The notes beneath the pieces were generated by a model. It was given only the letters and a program-made list of their open reading frames with translations. It searched no databases and was not told the DNA's origin. DNA of 64,000 bases from Odontocerum albicorne (Eukaryota; Arthropoda; Insecta; Trichoptera; Odontoceridae): positions 30,707,847 through 30,771,846 of the forward strand of contig OX463859.1 in NCBI GenBank assembly GCA_949825065.1. Direction: 5' to 3'. Every line of letters begins with the position of its first letter. Position 1 is the stretch's first letter. Position numbers and translations under genes: made by a program. This document shows positions 41,862-53,504 of this stretch, in pieces.

Positions 41862-42326
41862 TGTAGGGAGTACCCACGTCCCTAAATATTGTTAACATGC
41901 AGGGTCAACGACCGATGAATCAACCTCTGGATATCTACAATTGTCACATACCAGAAACGTCAACACTGTTTACACGCAAATAATATTTACATCGCATTCC
42001 AAGGTAGAAAGAGAACATATCACGCCGTCTCGCCGTTTCGACAATAAATATCCTACCCACTGTAGTATCCGCAGCGCTTCCGACCACCTCAACACGCGCA
42101 GAAGTGAGATCGAGATATACCTCGGACGCATTCACGCGTCCCGTTCTGAAATTCTATATATACCTACTTATCGATGAATAAAGGCACTTGTTATTATTCA
42201 CTTGACCATTCATCGCTGTTTACTATTTATCGATTATTCACTCTCACTTTTACCGCATTCCTGAATTGACGTATTTTATTTTGAATACAAACAAATCAAA
42301 ATCATCACAACGTATCAAATTAAGCA
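41862..42326 (+). mobile_element. Solo LTR, same family as 29388 and 62005
   Basis: Begins TGTAGGGAG and ends ..ATTAAGCA. It carries cagggtcaacgaccgatgaa near the start, a TATA-like ctatatatacct at about 42155, aataaaggcac after it, and a 3' part gaatacaaacaaatcaaaat with catcaca. The same features recur in the same order at 62371-62005 (minus). No flanking duplication is visible because repeat A adjoins its right end. Confidence 0.6.
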
Positions 42327-42935
42327 TCCCGCTAAAAACCTTTCCCTTCCTGTGCTAAAAAAATCCACCCATTCCGGTGTTGTGTATTTAATACACATGT
42401 AAAAATGAGCGATTTAAAATCGGAAAAATAAGAAGTTTCATAGCCAATCGCTTAAATTAATTAAATTTGAAGTCAAAAGTGATAATAATTGAAATTTAAT
42501 TGCTAAGAACATGAAAAAAAAACATCGGCCAACGTTCACGAAACAGGCAAAGCGACTACCTCTACCGAAAGCCGCCGACCTACTGAGCGAGAGAAGCGAG
42601 CGAACTGAGATTATATTTCTTGCGTTCCCATATACCAAAGTAGAGTGAGAGAGACGTGAATAGCGTCGCTTCCTCACCCATAGCGGTTTTTAGAATGAAT
42701 ATACCTACGTCACACATTGGCACACGTTTGACTGTATTGGCGAATTTATTCCCGATTTTCACAAAATATCTCTGATGTGGCCGATAAGTGCTAATTATTA
42801 TTATTAATATTATTTTTTTCATTCAATGCGTAAATGTATTACGGAGGAATACCTAAAATCTGAACCCAGTATTGATTATATTTATAGAGATATTAAAGTT
42901 TTTAGAAGCAATGTGTACTAGTTACACATCACATG
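42327..42935 (+). repeat. Repeat A
   Basis: Matches 11215-11810 (minus) nearly throughout, including a poly-A after attgctaagaacatg, the accaaagtagagtgagagag segment, and the end gtgtactagttacac. Short ORFs on it are not conserved between copies, so I call it non-coding. Confidence 0.75.
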
Positions 42936-42939
42936 AAAG

Positions 42940-43394
42940 GAAGGGTTAATATGTACATAGATTCATGTGCGAAAGAACAAAAGAGGTCAATCGGTGGTAC
43001 GTAAATGTCGCATGGAAATGTGTGTGGAATGCTGATGAGATGGTTGTATTAGCGGAGAATGGGGATGAATTATATATAGAGTCTGACAAGTCAATTGTAT
43101 AAGAGATCTAACGAAAAAAATCTATAATACAGATTTCAAAGTCATGATGATAGAAATATGTGAATTTTACATAGATTAGTATGTGAAGGAACAACAGAGG
43201 TTAATTGATGGCATTCCAATGCCGACTGGAAATGTATGTGTATCGCTGTACGCTGATAGCATGGTAGTGTTAGCGGAGAGTGAGGATGAGTGACGGAGTC
43301 TGATAAGCAAATTATATGAGAGATGTGAAGATAAAGATTTGAGAATGAATGTTGCGAAATCCGAAGTTTTGGTGATAATGTAAAAGTGTGAAAG
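42940..43394 (+). pseudogene. LINE F RT palm region, tandemly duplicated
   Basis: Two consecutive similar segments (about 42950-43165 and 43166-43390) encode, with stops, REQ.R.I.G.. then MPTGNVCVSLYADSMVVLAE (catalytic YADD here YADS) and LRMNVAKSEVLVI. The duplication is of the RT region around the catalytic box. It leads directly into the 36-bp satellite. Confidence 0.75.
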
Positions 43395-46198
43395 AAGAAG
43401 TATTGTAAATACTATACATGTGTATAGTATTTACTAATGAAATTAGAAGTAAATACTGTATATAGATGAGTAATGAAATAAGAAGTAAATTATATATATA
43501 TGGGTGAGTTATGAAATAAGAAGTAAATACTATATATGGGTGAGTAATGAAATAAGAAGTAAATACTATATTTGGGTGAGTAATGAAATTAGAAGTAAAT
43601 ACTGTATATAGAGGAGTAATGAAATAAGAAGTAAATTATATATATATGGGTGAGTTATGAAATAAGAAGTAAATACTATATATGGGTGAGTAATGAAATA
43701 AGAAGTAAATACTATATTTGGGTGAGTAATGAAATAAGAAGTAAATACGATATATGGGTGAGTAATGAAATAAGAAGTTAATACTATATATGGATGAGTA
43801 ATGAAATAAGAAGTTAATACTATGCATGGGTGAGTAATGAAATAAGAAGTAAATACTATATATGGGTGAGTAATGAAATAAGAAGTAAATACTATATTTG
43901 GGTGAGTAATGAAATTAGAAGTAAATACTGTATATAGAGGAGTAATGAAATAAGAAGTAAATTATATATATATGGGTGAGTTATGAAATAAGAAGTAAAT
44001 ACTATATATGGGTGAGTAATGAAATAAGAAGTAAATACTATACATGGGTAAGTATTGAAATAAGAAGTAAATACTATACATGGGGTGAGTAATGAAATAA
44101 GAAGTAAATACTATATATGGGTGAGTAATGAAATAAGAAGTAAATACTATATTTGGGTGAGTAATGAAATAAGAAGTTAATACGATATATGGGTGAGTAA
44201 TGAAATAAGAAGTTAATACTATATATGGATGAGTAATGAAATAAGAAGTTAATACTATGCATGGGTGAGTAATGAAATAAGAAGTAAATACTATATATGG
44301 GTGAGTAATGAAATAAGAAGTAAATACTATATTTGGGTGAGTAATGAAATTAGAAGTAAATACTGTATATAGAGGAGTAATGAAATAAGAAGTAAATTAT
44401 ATATATATGGGTGAGTTATGAAATAAGAAGTAAATACTATATATGGGTGAGTAATGAAAAAAGAAGTAAATACTATACATGGGTAAGTAATGAAATAAGA
44501 AGTAAATACTATACATGGGGTGAGTAATGAAATAAGAAGTAAATACTATATATGGGTGAGTAATGAAATAAGAAGTAAATACTATACATGGGTAAGTAAT
44601 GAAATAAGAAGTAAATACTATACATGGGGTGAGTAATGAAATAAGAAGTAAATACTATATATGGGTGAGTAATGAAATAAGAAGTAAATACTATATTTGG
44701 GTGAGTAATGAAATAAGAAGAAAATACGATATATGGGTGAGTAATGAAATAAGAAGTTAATACTATATATGGATGAGTAATGAAATAAGAAGTTAATACT
44801 ATGCATGGGTGAGTAATGAAATAAGAAGTAAATACTATATATGGGTGAGTAATGAAATAAGAAGTAAATACTATATTTGGGTGAGTAATGAAATTAGAAG
44901 TAAATACTGTATATAGAGGAGTAATGAAATAAGAAGTAAATTATATATATATGGGTGAGTTATGAAATAAGAAGTAAATACTATATATGGGTGAGTAATG
45001 AAATAAGAAGTAAATACTATACATGGGTAAGTAATGAAATAAGAAGTAAATACTATACATGGGGTGAGTAATGAAATAAGAAGTAAATACTATATATGGG
45101 TGAGTAATGAAATAAGAAGTAAATACTATACATGGGTAAGTAATGAAATAAGAAGTAAATACTATACATGGGGTGAGTAATGAAATAAGAAGTAAATACT
45201 ATATATGGGTGAGTAATGAAATAAGAAGTAAATACTATATTTGGGTGAGTAATGAAATAAGAAGTAAATACGATATATGGGTGAGTAATGAAATAAGAAG
45301 TTAATACTATATATGGATGAGTAATGAAATAAGAAGTTAATACTATGCATGGGTGAGTAATGAAATAAGAAGTAAATACTATATATGGGTGAGTAATGAA
45401 ATAAGAAGTAAATACTATATTTGGGTGAGTAATGAAATTAGAAGTAAATACTGTATATAGAGGAGTAATGAAATAAGAAGTAAATTATATATATATGGGT
45501 GAGTTATGAAATAAGAAGTAAATACTATATATGGGTGAGTAATGAAATAAGAAGTAAATACTATACATGGGTAAGTAATGAAATAAGAAGTAAATACTAT
45601 ACATGGGGTGAGTAATGAAATAAGAAGTAAATACTATATATGGGTGAGTAATGAAATAAGAAGTAAATACTATACATGGGTAAGTAATGAAATAAGAAGT
45701 AAATACTATACATGGGGTGAGTAATGAAATAAGAAGTAAATACTATATATGGGTGAGTAATGAAATAAGAAGTAAATACTATATTTGGGTGAGTAATGAA
45801 ATAAGAAGTAAATACGATATATGGGTGAGTAATGAAATAAGAAGTTAATACTATATATGGATGAGTAATGAAATAAGAAGTTAATACTATGCATGGGTGA
45901 GTAATGAAATAAGAAGTAAATACTATACATGGGTGAGTAATGAAATAAGAAGTAAATACTATATTTGGGTGAGTAATGAAATTAGAAGTAAATACTGTAT
46001 ATAGAGGAGTAATGAAATAAGAAGTAAATTATATATATATGGGTGAGTTATGAAATAAGAAGTAAATACTATATATGGGTGAGTAATGAAATAAGAAGTA
46101 AATACTATACATGGGTAAGTATTGAAATAAGAAGTAAATACTATACATGGGGTGAGTAATGAAATAAGAAGTAAATACTATATATGGGTGAGTAATGA

Positions 46199-46398
46199 NN
46201 NNNNNNNNNNNNNNNNNNNNNNNNNNNNNNNNNNNNNNNNNNNNNNNNNNNNNNNNNNNNNNNNNNNNNNNNNNNNNNNNNNNNNNNNNNNNNNNNNNNN
46301 NNNNNNNNNNNNNNNNNNNNNNNNNNNNNNNNNNNNNNNNNNNNNNNNNNNNNNNNNNNNNNNNNNNNNNNNNNNNNNNNNNNNNNNNNNNNNNNNNN
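46199..46398. other. Assembly gap (200 N)
   Basis: Bases 46199-46398 are N. The gap lies within the 36-bp satellite next to a TA tract. The round number suggests a placeholder, so the true length of the array is unknown. Confidence 0.98.
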
Positions 46399-46846
<448 letters not shown>

Positions 46847-47310
46847 ATATATGAAATAAGAAGTAAATACTATATATGGGTGAGTAATGAAATAAGAAGT
46901 TAATACTATATATGGATGAGTAATGAAATAAGAAGTAAATACTATATATGGGTGAGTAATGAAATAAGAAGTAAATACTATACATAGGTAAGTAATGAAA
47001 TAAGAAGTAAATACTATACATGGGTGAGTAATGAAATAAGAAGTAAATACTATACATGGGTGAGTAATGAAATAAGAAGTAAATACTATACATGGGTGAG
47101 TAATGAAATAAGAAGTAAATACTATACATGGGTGAGTAATGAAATAAGAAGTTAATATTATACATCGGTAAGTAATGAAATAAGAAGAAAATACTATACA
47201 TGGGTGAGTAATGAAATAAGAAGTAAATACTATACATGGGTGAGTAATGAAATAAGAAGTAAATACTATATATGGGTGAGTAATGAAATAAGAAGTAAAT
47301 ACTATTTATG

Positions 47311-47930
47311 GGTGAGTAATGAAAGATTAGAGCAAGTTGATCAATTCTGCTTTTTAGGTAGTATTTTCTCAGATGAAAGAATAGTTACGACTTTACGACG
47401 GATATGGAATGGCGTGAAGCGATAGGAAACATGTGTATTCTCAAACCGGACAGTATCAAGCTCTGCTCGGATGATAGTCCACAACAGTATTTTAGTATTA
47501 ACTTTGATATGAGAGTGAAACATGAACGTGGAAAGACTGAAAGGAGCCGAATAAATGTGTGTACTCAGTAGAATATATATGCTATGGTGACAATGAACGA
47601 CATAATACGGAATGAAATGATTAAGGATTCATGTAAATTAAGGCTGATATGTGGACTTAGATGAAGAAAAGCACGAAGACACGTGGAATGAATTAATTAA
47701 CAAATACTAACAAAACAAAAATTAAGTACCAATGTAAGAGGAAGGCGTGGTAGAGGAACTTCAAAGAAAGCGTGGTTGGATCTCGAATGTATGGCATTTT
47801 GAAAGAAGGAAATTAAAAATGTCAGAGGAATTGTAGGAGCTGTAGAAAAGGTGAAAGGTGTGTGTTTCGATAGGAAAGTCTGGCGCTCTCTTATCTCTGT
47901 CTATCCTGATAGGGAAATGGTGTGATGTCA
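47311..47930 (+). pseudogene. LINE F, RT C-terminus to 3' end
   Basis: Resumes LINE F after the satellite: [19 protein letters not shown], then broken-frame text matching ..CSDDSPQQYF, ESETWTWK-like, and the 3' region ggaaggcgtggtagaggaac, tggttggatctcgaatgtat and ctctgtctatcctga. Ends about 47930. Stops and frameshifts throughout. Confidence 0.8.
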
Positions 47931-47999
47931 TTGATGTTCGGCTGTTAATAAAATAATCTGAATATTAATATGGGTATAATTACAAAATTATTATCTCAC

Positions 48000-48240
48000 C
48001 TTCCATTGTAATCCTCAGGGTACGGTATGATGTATCCTTCAGGGGAGGGTCTTGGCGAGTTGCCCACCCAGAAGAAGGCATCAGGGCCCGTGCCGTCGTA
48101 AGCGAAGCCCCTGATGAAGATGGTGCTCTCGTCCACAGCGTACACTGTCCCCTTGATGCCGTGGGCGAACTCCACAAGAGGGCCTATAAGTCTTCCGTAG
48201 TATGGTTGAATTCTTCCTCGTCCCTTGCCTTGGGAGTGAC
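48000..48240 (-). CDS. Skeletor: Skeletor, DM13-domain exon (partial gene)
   Basis: A 241-nt exon with acceptor ..ttgcattccag before 48240 and donor AAG|GTGAG after 48000. It supplies 2 nt of a codon, 79 full codons and 2 nt of the next. The peptide includes IQPYYGRLIGPLVEFAHGIK, GTVYAVDESTIFIRGFAYDG and TGPDAFFWVGNSPRPSPEGY, ending in IIPYPEDYNG. This is the N-terminal part of a DM13 domain (aromatic ..AVD..T..I..F.YDG.GPDA.FWVG), closest to what I know of insect Skeletor (DM13-DOMON proteins; in Drosophila a spindle-matrix and cuticle-related product). The rest of the domain must lie in a downstream exon at lower coordinates; I did not find it. No disruption, and codon use differs from the AT-rich repeats around it. 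Confidence 0.9.
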
Positions 48241-48354
48241 CTGGAATGCAAACGAACTGAATGAGATTCCGAGTTAGGAAGCAGTGAAAACATGTCTTGT
48301 ATTTACATGAAGAACAATCTACAATTGGAATTAACCGCTTGATTTCAACTAATA

Positions 48355-48870
48355 CTATATGTTGTAATTTATTTTTAACAAACACTGTTTATTCCACTTT
48401 TTTATGACGGTATAACCCTACCGGTTTCAAGGCTTTCACCTCATCTTCAGGGGAGCGCAAACAAGACTAAATGCTGTTCGGACTGGCACCGACATAGACA
48501 CTTCAACGGTTGGAGGCGGGAGGGGTGAGGGGAAGGCTAGGTATAATTTCGGCCAGGAGCGGGGAGATTTTGGGGAAATAACTATTCAACAGATGCTCCG
48601 ATCGGTATACTGACTTAGAAATTTCTAGGGCCTCTAATCTGTCCAATTTATTTCCGTTGCCGCTAATATGTAAGAATTTGGCATCATCGATAGAAAAAGT
48701 ATGATTCTCACGGTGACAATGACAGGTGAAAGCCTTGAAACCGGTAGGGTTATACCGTCATAAAAAAGTGGAATAAACAGTGTTTGTTAAAAATAAATTA
48801 CAATGTCTTTAAACCTCCACAACGTTAATGCCTTAACTATAAACAACATAATACTATATGTTATTTGTCG
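48355..48870. repeat. Inverted pair of repeat G with 14-bp flanking direct repeat
   Basis: 48360-48450 (minus G) and 48722-48810 (plus G) are inverted complements through tttattccacttttttatga, cggtataaccctaccggttt and caaggctttcacct. The centre holds gcgcaaacaagactaaatgc and G-rich sequence. The 14-mer taatactatatgtt flanks both sides (about 48348 and 48851), resembling a target duplication. This is the kind of arrangement known for Penelope-like elements with inverted terminal repeats; class is inference. Confidence 0.65.
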
Positions 48871-49134
48871 TCTGTAAAAGGTACGGAACCATCACGATCA
48901 AAACTATGGTAGTGAATTAATGCTATCAATTTTCAATTCATAGAACTCAATTTTTTTAGGAAAATCTTAATTAAATGCCTTGATCGTTCTATATATAATA
49001 ATTTGTATTTACTCAGTGACAGCTGTTTCGACACACACACTTGACATGGATTCGGGTTTTTCGAGGATTTTCAAATGTTTTTTTTTAACTTCTTTTTCAC
49101 CGTCTTAATCTTCATCGTGTGCTTAATACTGTAC

Positions 49135-49230
49135 AGTACCCGGCGGTAAGTAATACGCATCGGGCTTAAGAAAGAGACTGTCGGCCATAATCGGCTAACT
49201 TCGACTTTGTGGAGGGCCGTCTTTGGCTCA
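49135..49230. mobile_element. MITE-1, left half only
   Basis: cagtacccggcggtaagtaa, cgggcttaagaaagagactg and tcggctaacttcgactttgt match the left arm of MITE-1. The right arm is absent. Confidence 0.8.
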
Positions 49231-49484
49231 TATAGTTTTTTTACGATTCTTTAGATTTATTTTTATTGTAATTGTTTAATTTTTTTTAAATATACATTCT
49301 GTCTTTTGTTACGTATGACGCAATCACAACTGTTTTTTTTAATCATTTTTATAAGGTATTGTACCGTATATTAATAAACAAATAAATACAATGATCTTGC
49401 CAAACAGTTAAAAAAGGCCATTGTTTGGCAAAACAGCTGTCACTATTCAAATCAAAAAAGGATATAGACCTACTATTGTATTGT

Positions 49485-49665
49485 ATTATACTTTCGTTGC
49501 ATACAGTACAACCCGGTAGGCTTATTGCTACGTGACAATCTCTTCCAACCAACCATAAAGATGTTGAAATTGGATTTAAGTGAATATCAGACTGGAATCT
49601 TGAAAAAAAAATCTGAGTTCCAGTATTTAAAATCGTAATCTCCGGGCTGGGAGACTGAGATTTAG
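49485..49665 (-). mobile_element. SINE1 copy
   Basis: Tail complement atactttcgttgcatacagt and ctcttccaaccaaccataaa, a linker, then a degraded head (ttaaaatcgtaatctccggg). The A-box end is lost at about 49660, next to a minisatellite. Confidence 0.8.
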
Positions 49666-49682
49666 TGTTGATTTCACTAAAA

Positions 49683-50015
49683 ATCGACAATAAAGGTAGT
49701 TTAGGGACTTTTAGGTCTCCATTATCGACATTAAAGGTAGTTTAGGGACTTTTAGGTCTCCATTATCGACAATAAAGGTAGTTTAGGGACTTTTAGGTCT
49801 CCATTATCGACAATAAAGGTAGTTTAGGGACTTTTAGGTCTCCATTATCGACATTAAAGGTAGTTTAGGGACTTTTAGGTCTCCATTATCGACATTAAAG
49901 GTAGTTTAGGGACTTTTAGGTCTCCATTATCGACAATAAAGGTAGTTTAGCGACTTTTAGGTCTCCATTATCGACAATAAAGGTAGTTTAGGGACTTTTA
50001 GGTCTCCATTATCAT
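49683..50015. repeat. 41-bp minisatellite, 8 copies
   Basis: Unit tcgacaataaaggtagttta gggacttttaggtctccatta repeats every 41 bp from 49695 to 49982 with only A/T changes (acaat/acatt) and one G-to-C. It is unrelated in sequence to the other 41-bp array at 35310-36760. It lies in the Skeletor intron. Confidence 0.93.
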
Positions 50016-50159
50016 GCAACCAAGAAACTTGGAAATTTGGAAAATCAAACAGGCAGAAGATTAATGCCTTTTATATACTGAGCTTAAAAAATCTACAAAA
50101 AGTCAGTAAACATAATAAGAAAAAAACAGATGCGTGAGACTCTCGCGCGGTAGAAGTGA

Positions 50160-50930
50160 AACTTCTTAGCTCCTAATTATTAATAATAATAATAAATTAT
50201 AATCAATAATAATAGTTAATTATAATTATTGATAATTAATTATAATAATAATAAGTTATAATTATTAATAACTAACAATTAATAATAATTATTAATTATA
50301 TTAATAATTTAATTATAATATTTAGAAATTAATTATAATATTATTAAAATATTAATGATTTCATCATTTGATAATTAATAATGAATTAATAATAATAAAA
50401 TATTAATTAATTAATATAGTTACATTATATTAAATTATTAATCATATTATATTAATTAATATTATAATGCACAATATAATTATATAATATTAATATAATA
50501 TTAATTAATATTATATTATATTATTATATAATATATTATTATAATAATTATACTATAATATTTAATGATTATGTTATATATAATATATTATAATAATATA
50601 ATATAATTGTTTTTAATAATAATATAATTAATAATTATATAAATATAATATAATAATAATTACTCGTAATTATAATATAATTAATATAATATCATTATAT
50701 TAATATATATAATAAAATAAATATATTAATATGGTATATATAATATGTAAAAAATATTATATACTTACACTTAATATAATATATTATAATATCATATATA
50801 TAATAAAATAAATATATTAATATGGCATATATAATATGTAAATAATATTATATAATTACACTTAATATAATTATATAATATAATATATATAATACTATAA
50901 TATTATTATAAATATAATCCTAATAATAAA
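50160..50930. repeat. Nearly pure A/T tract, about 770 bp
   Basis: Almost no G or C in blocks of TAA, TAT and ATA, with a partly duplicated section (tatattaatatgg..atataatatgtaa at about 50720 and 50810). Flanked by tagaagtgaaacttc (50150) and agaagtttcacttc (50985), which are near inverses. Could be a matrix-attachment-like or slippage-grown tract. Confidence 0.85.
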
Positions 50931-51088
50931 AAAAGGGAAGCGTTTCACTTTTCGTGACGTTCAGGGCAATTTGCCCTACAGCGCATATAGAAGTTTCACT
51001 TCAAAAATAAGAAAAAATAACATCAAAATAAAGTTCATACGAAACGCAAGCACAAAAACTGAAAAATACGAATATAAACACAGCTTAC

Positions 51089-51127
51089 CTGATTTCCCTC
51101 TGGATCCATAATTATTCCATGAAAGAC
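51089..51127 (-). CDS. Skeletor: Candidate 39-nt Skeletor microexon
   Basis: Acceptor tactgtatttcaaag precedes 51127 and donor tcag|gtaagctg follows 51089. It encodes (x)LSWNNYGSRGKS plus the first base of a Gly codon. The phase fits the DM13 exon at 48240 exactly (g|gt = Gly, then HSQGKG). The Ser/Gly/Arg/Lys-rich linker composition continues across the junction (GSRGKSG-HSQGKGRGR). Length is a multiple of 3, so skipping it would keep frame: a possible cassette exon. No homology search could be run, so this remains a prediction. Confidence 0.55.
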
Positions 51128-51829
51128 CTTTGAAATACAGTAAAATATTATAGTTTATAATTCTATTTGAAAGTTTCACTTATAAGAACATATTATATTT
51201 GTGATGAAAATGATTTGTAATGCCTTCTCAATTTCTAGAAATATTAAGTTATCTATCAAAGAGTTATCTTTATTAGAATATTTTACAGTAAATTACTTTA
51301 TGTTCCACTAATTATATTAATCTCCGCTACGCTTGTTTCCACCTCCTATCGCGAGGCTTTCTTCAGAATTTGAAACCCGTATGAAAGATACAAATCATAA
51401 TTTCAAAGGTGGTTAAGTCCAAATAACTCCCAACAAATACAAAAAAATAATTAATTTAGAAAAATTAAAGATACACAAAGCCATTCGCATAAATTAAAAA
51501 AGTAATAAATAGCCACAAATAAGGCGAAAGATTTCACCCCCTTTATTTTTTTTTCTTTTACGTCAATAAATCACACTGTTCCGATATAACATGACACCAG
51601 TATCGCTTTAGCACTACTTTCGTAACACACCAGGATCATTCTGCCTAAAGAGAGCCTCGGGATAGAAGTTAGAAACACGTGTAGCGGGAATTAATGTAAT
51701 TAGTGGAATAATAGAGTAATTTATTGTTAAATATTCAAATTATAACCAATTCGTTTTTTTAATAATTATCCCTGTTGACAGACAATAATTATGTTATCGA
51801 TTAAGTCAACTTAAATAATCTCATTTTAC
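51128..51829. other. No further exon recognised
   Basis: Upstream Skeletor exons should lie here or further right on the minus strand, but I saw no convincing coding block with splice sites. Confidence 0.4.
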
Positions 51830-52014
51830 ACAGCATAAATTACCAGATTGAATACCATATGGCAATCTCTTTCAAACAATCTAAAATATGTTGATACTTT
51901 AAGTGAAAAAGAGACTGAATCCTTTATTTTTTTTAAATAGGTACCGACTAGAATCGAACCCGCAACGTTCAAGTTTAAAGACAGGTGTCTTAACAACTAA
52001 TCCACAAAGATCGC
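51830..52014 (-). mobile_element. SINE1 copy
   Basis: Complement of the tail (ccatatggcaatctctttca), the linker with a T-run, B-box complement agaatcgaacccgcaa and A-box complement ttaacaactaatccacaaag. Confidence 0.82.
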
Positions 52015-53080
52015 CAGTACTCCAGCTACAGAACTTTCAAGGAAAATGACGAAAAAAATAATTAATTAACGTTTTCCATAAAGTTAATATTGAATAACAA
52101 ATTTTAATTTATATTTGAGCAAAAATATTATGTGTCATATTTACTTCGGATAAATACAACCTTACATTTCCTTGAAGATTTCAAATCAAAATAATCCAAT
52201 TGGTTAATTATAAATAAACGGGTCGGATATTTACAAATCGTGCATAAAATTTAAATTAAACATGAACATTTTCGAAATTCGCCGCCCGAGTGCATCGATA
52301 CTATAGCAGAGCGCTAAAGCGACGCACTGCAATATATAACACATTGCTTTATCGAGCGTTACACATGGCTTATGGGCATGTATTGGATAAACTCAGATAT
52401 GGCCGCCACGGCATTAGCTTTAAGCGAGATGAAACTCAAAGTTTCCGGAACTATGTGACAGAACTCAAGAAACCACATTAAACTTTGCTATTGCTTATAT
52501 TCAGAGACAATTTCTCAGAAACTATAATATTTGTGTTTTGAATAAGCTAATACATACATACTATATACACCATCACGCCATTTCCCTGTCGGGGTGTCGT
52601 ATTAGTTCACATTCATTTCCAGTAATAATTCGGCTCAAAATCTCATATTTGTTGTTTCTGCAGAGGTCCAAAAACTTTATTGAACATTCGACCGTCGTAT
52701 TTTTTGAAGTGCCGTAAGCATTCTAAGTACCCACTTTGCACTGACTTTCGACATCCCTAGACGCTTACATCACTTCCATAATGATTTGAGGTATTTTGAC
52801 TTGTTTTATGAGAAACTTAATAACGGCGCGATACTCAATTTTTTCCTTACTTGGGATGTTATTACGTTACCGTTTGACATACTCTACCGACGATATCTTA
52901 AACAATACTGTCAAAATTAGACTAAAACTTGGTGAATATACTAATAACGAGTCATATTATCGGAACATGCGCACTACCACCCCTCCCTTAACCCCTTTAT
53001 TCCGCGAATTTGTTGACCTCCCCTAGTCCTACATCGTTGCTAAACACTGTACACATTTTTTTTGTTTGTTTTGCATTTTT
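52015..53080. other. No gene recognised
   Basis: A 63-codon frame at 52290 (starting MHRYYSRALKRRT) and another at 52796 have no recognisable domain. 52560-52610 is a scrap of the LINE-F 3' end (atcacgccatttccctgtcg). Confidence 0.35.
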
Positions 53081-53084
53081 TGCT

Positions 53085-53325
53085 TTATATACATACGAGT
53101 TCATACCATCACACCATTTACTTGACGGGGTAGGGAGAGAGGACAGAATACCCGACTTTCCTATCTCAATACCCATCTTACGTTTTTTCCACATCCATAC
53201 ACATTCTCGTTTTACTTAAGACATCAACTTTGAAATTTGAGTCATTCATTATAACTTATTCTGCCAATCATTGTCAACCCATGTATTCTTCTCAGTTCAC
53301 GTATATCTACAACATTTATTCGGCT
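53085..53325 (-). pseudogene. LINE F 3' fragment
   Basis: Complement phrases gggtagggagagaggacaga, acccatcttacgttttttcc, cttaagacatcaac and acccatgtattcttctcagt follow the LINE-F order. Cut at 53326 by the tail of LINE E. Confidence 0.65.
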
Positions 53326-53329
53326 CCTT

Positions 53330-53504
53330 TATTGTTTATTTATTTATTTAACACTTTTATTGCAATATATTCTGGCGGGCTTATTGCCAGGTGGCAATCT
53401 CTTCCAACCAACCAGACAAAAGTAAATGATACAAGTTACGTGGTCGCATAAATCATCCAAATGACTATCCATCTCCACGAAATCCATAAACACATACGCG
53501 AGAA
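53330..53504 (-). pseudogene. LINE E 3' UTR, left part of a split copy
   Basis: tttatttatttaacactttt, attgccaggtggcaatctct and ccacgaaatccataaacaca are the complement of the LINE-E end. It continues at 54576 after a LINE-B insertion. Confidence 0.88.

Larger units (their letters stand above)
48241..51088 (-). other. Skeletor intron filled with repeats
   Basis: If the microexon is real, this 2.8-kb intron holds an inverted pair of repeat G (48355-48870), half a MITE-1, a SINE1, an 8-copy minisatellite and a long AT-only tract. Intron phase is 1 at this junction (one base of the codon in the upstream exon). Confidence 0.6.

Noticed and set aside
52290..52481. 63-codon ORF as an upstream Skeletor exon
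   Set aside because: It is on the plus strand, opposite to Skeletor, and has no recognised similarity.
53010..53219. ORFs around 53.0-53.2 kb as small genes
   Set aside because: The sequence is the LINE-F 3' end in reverse.
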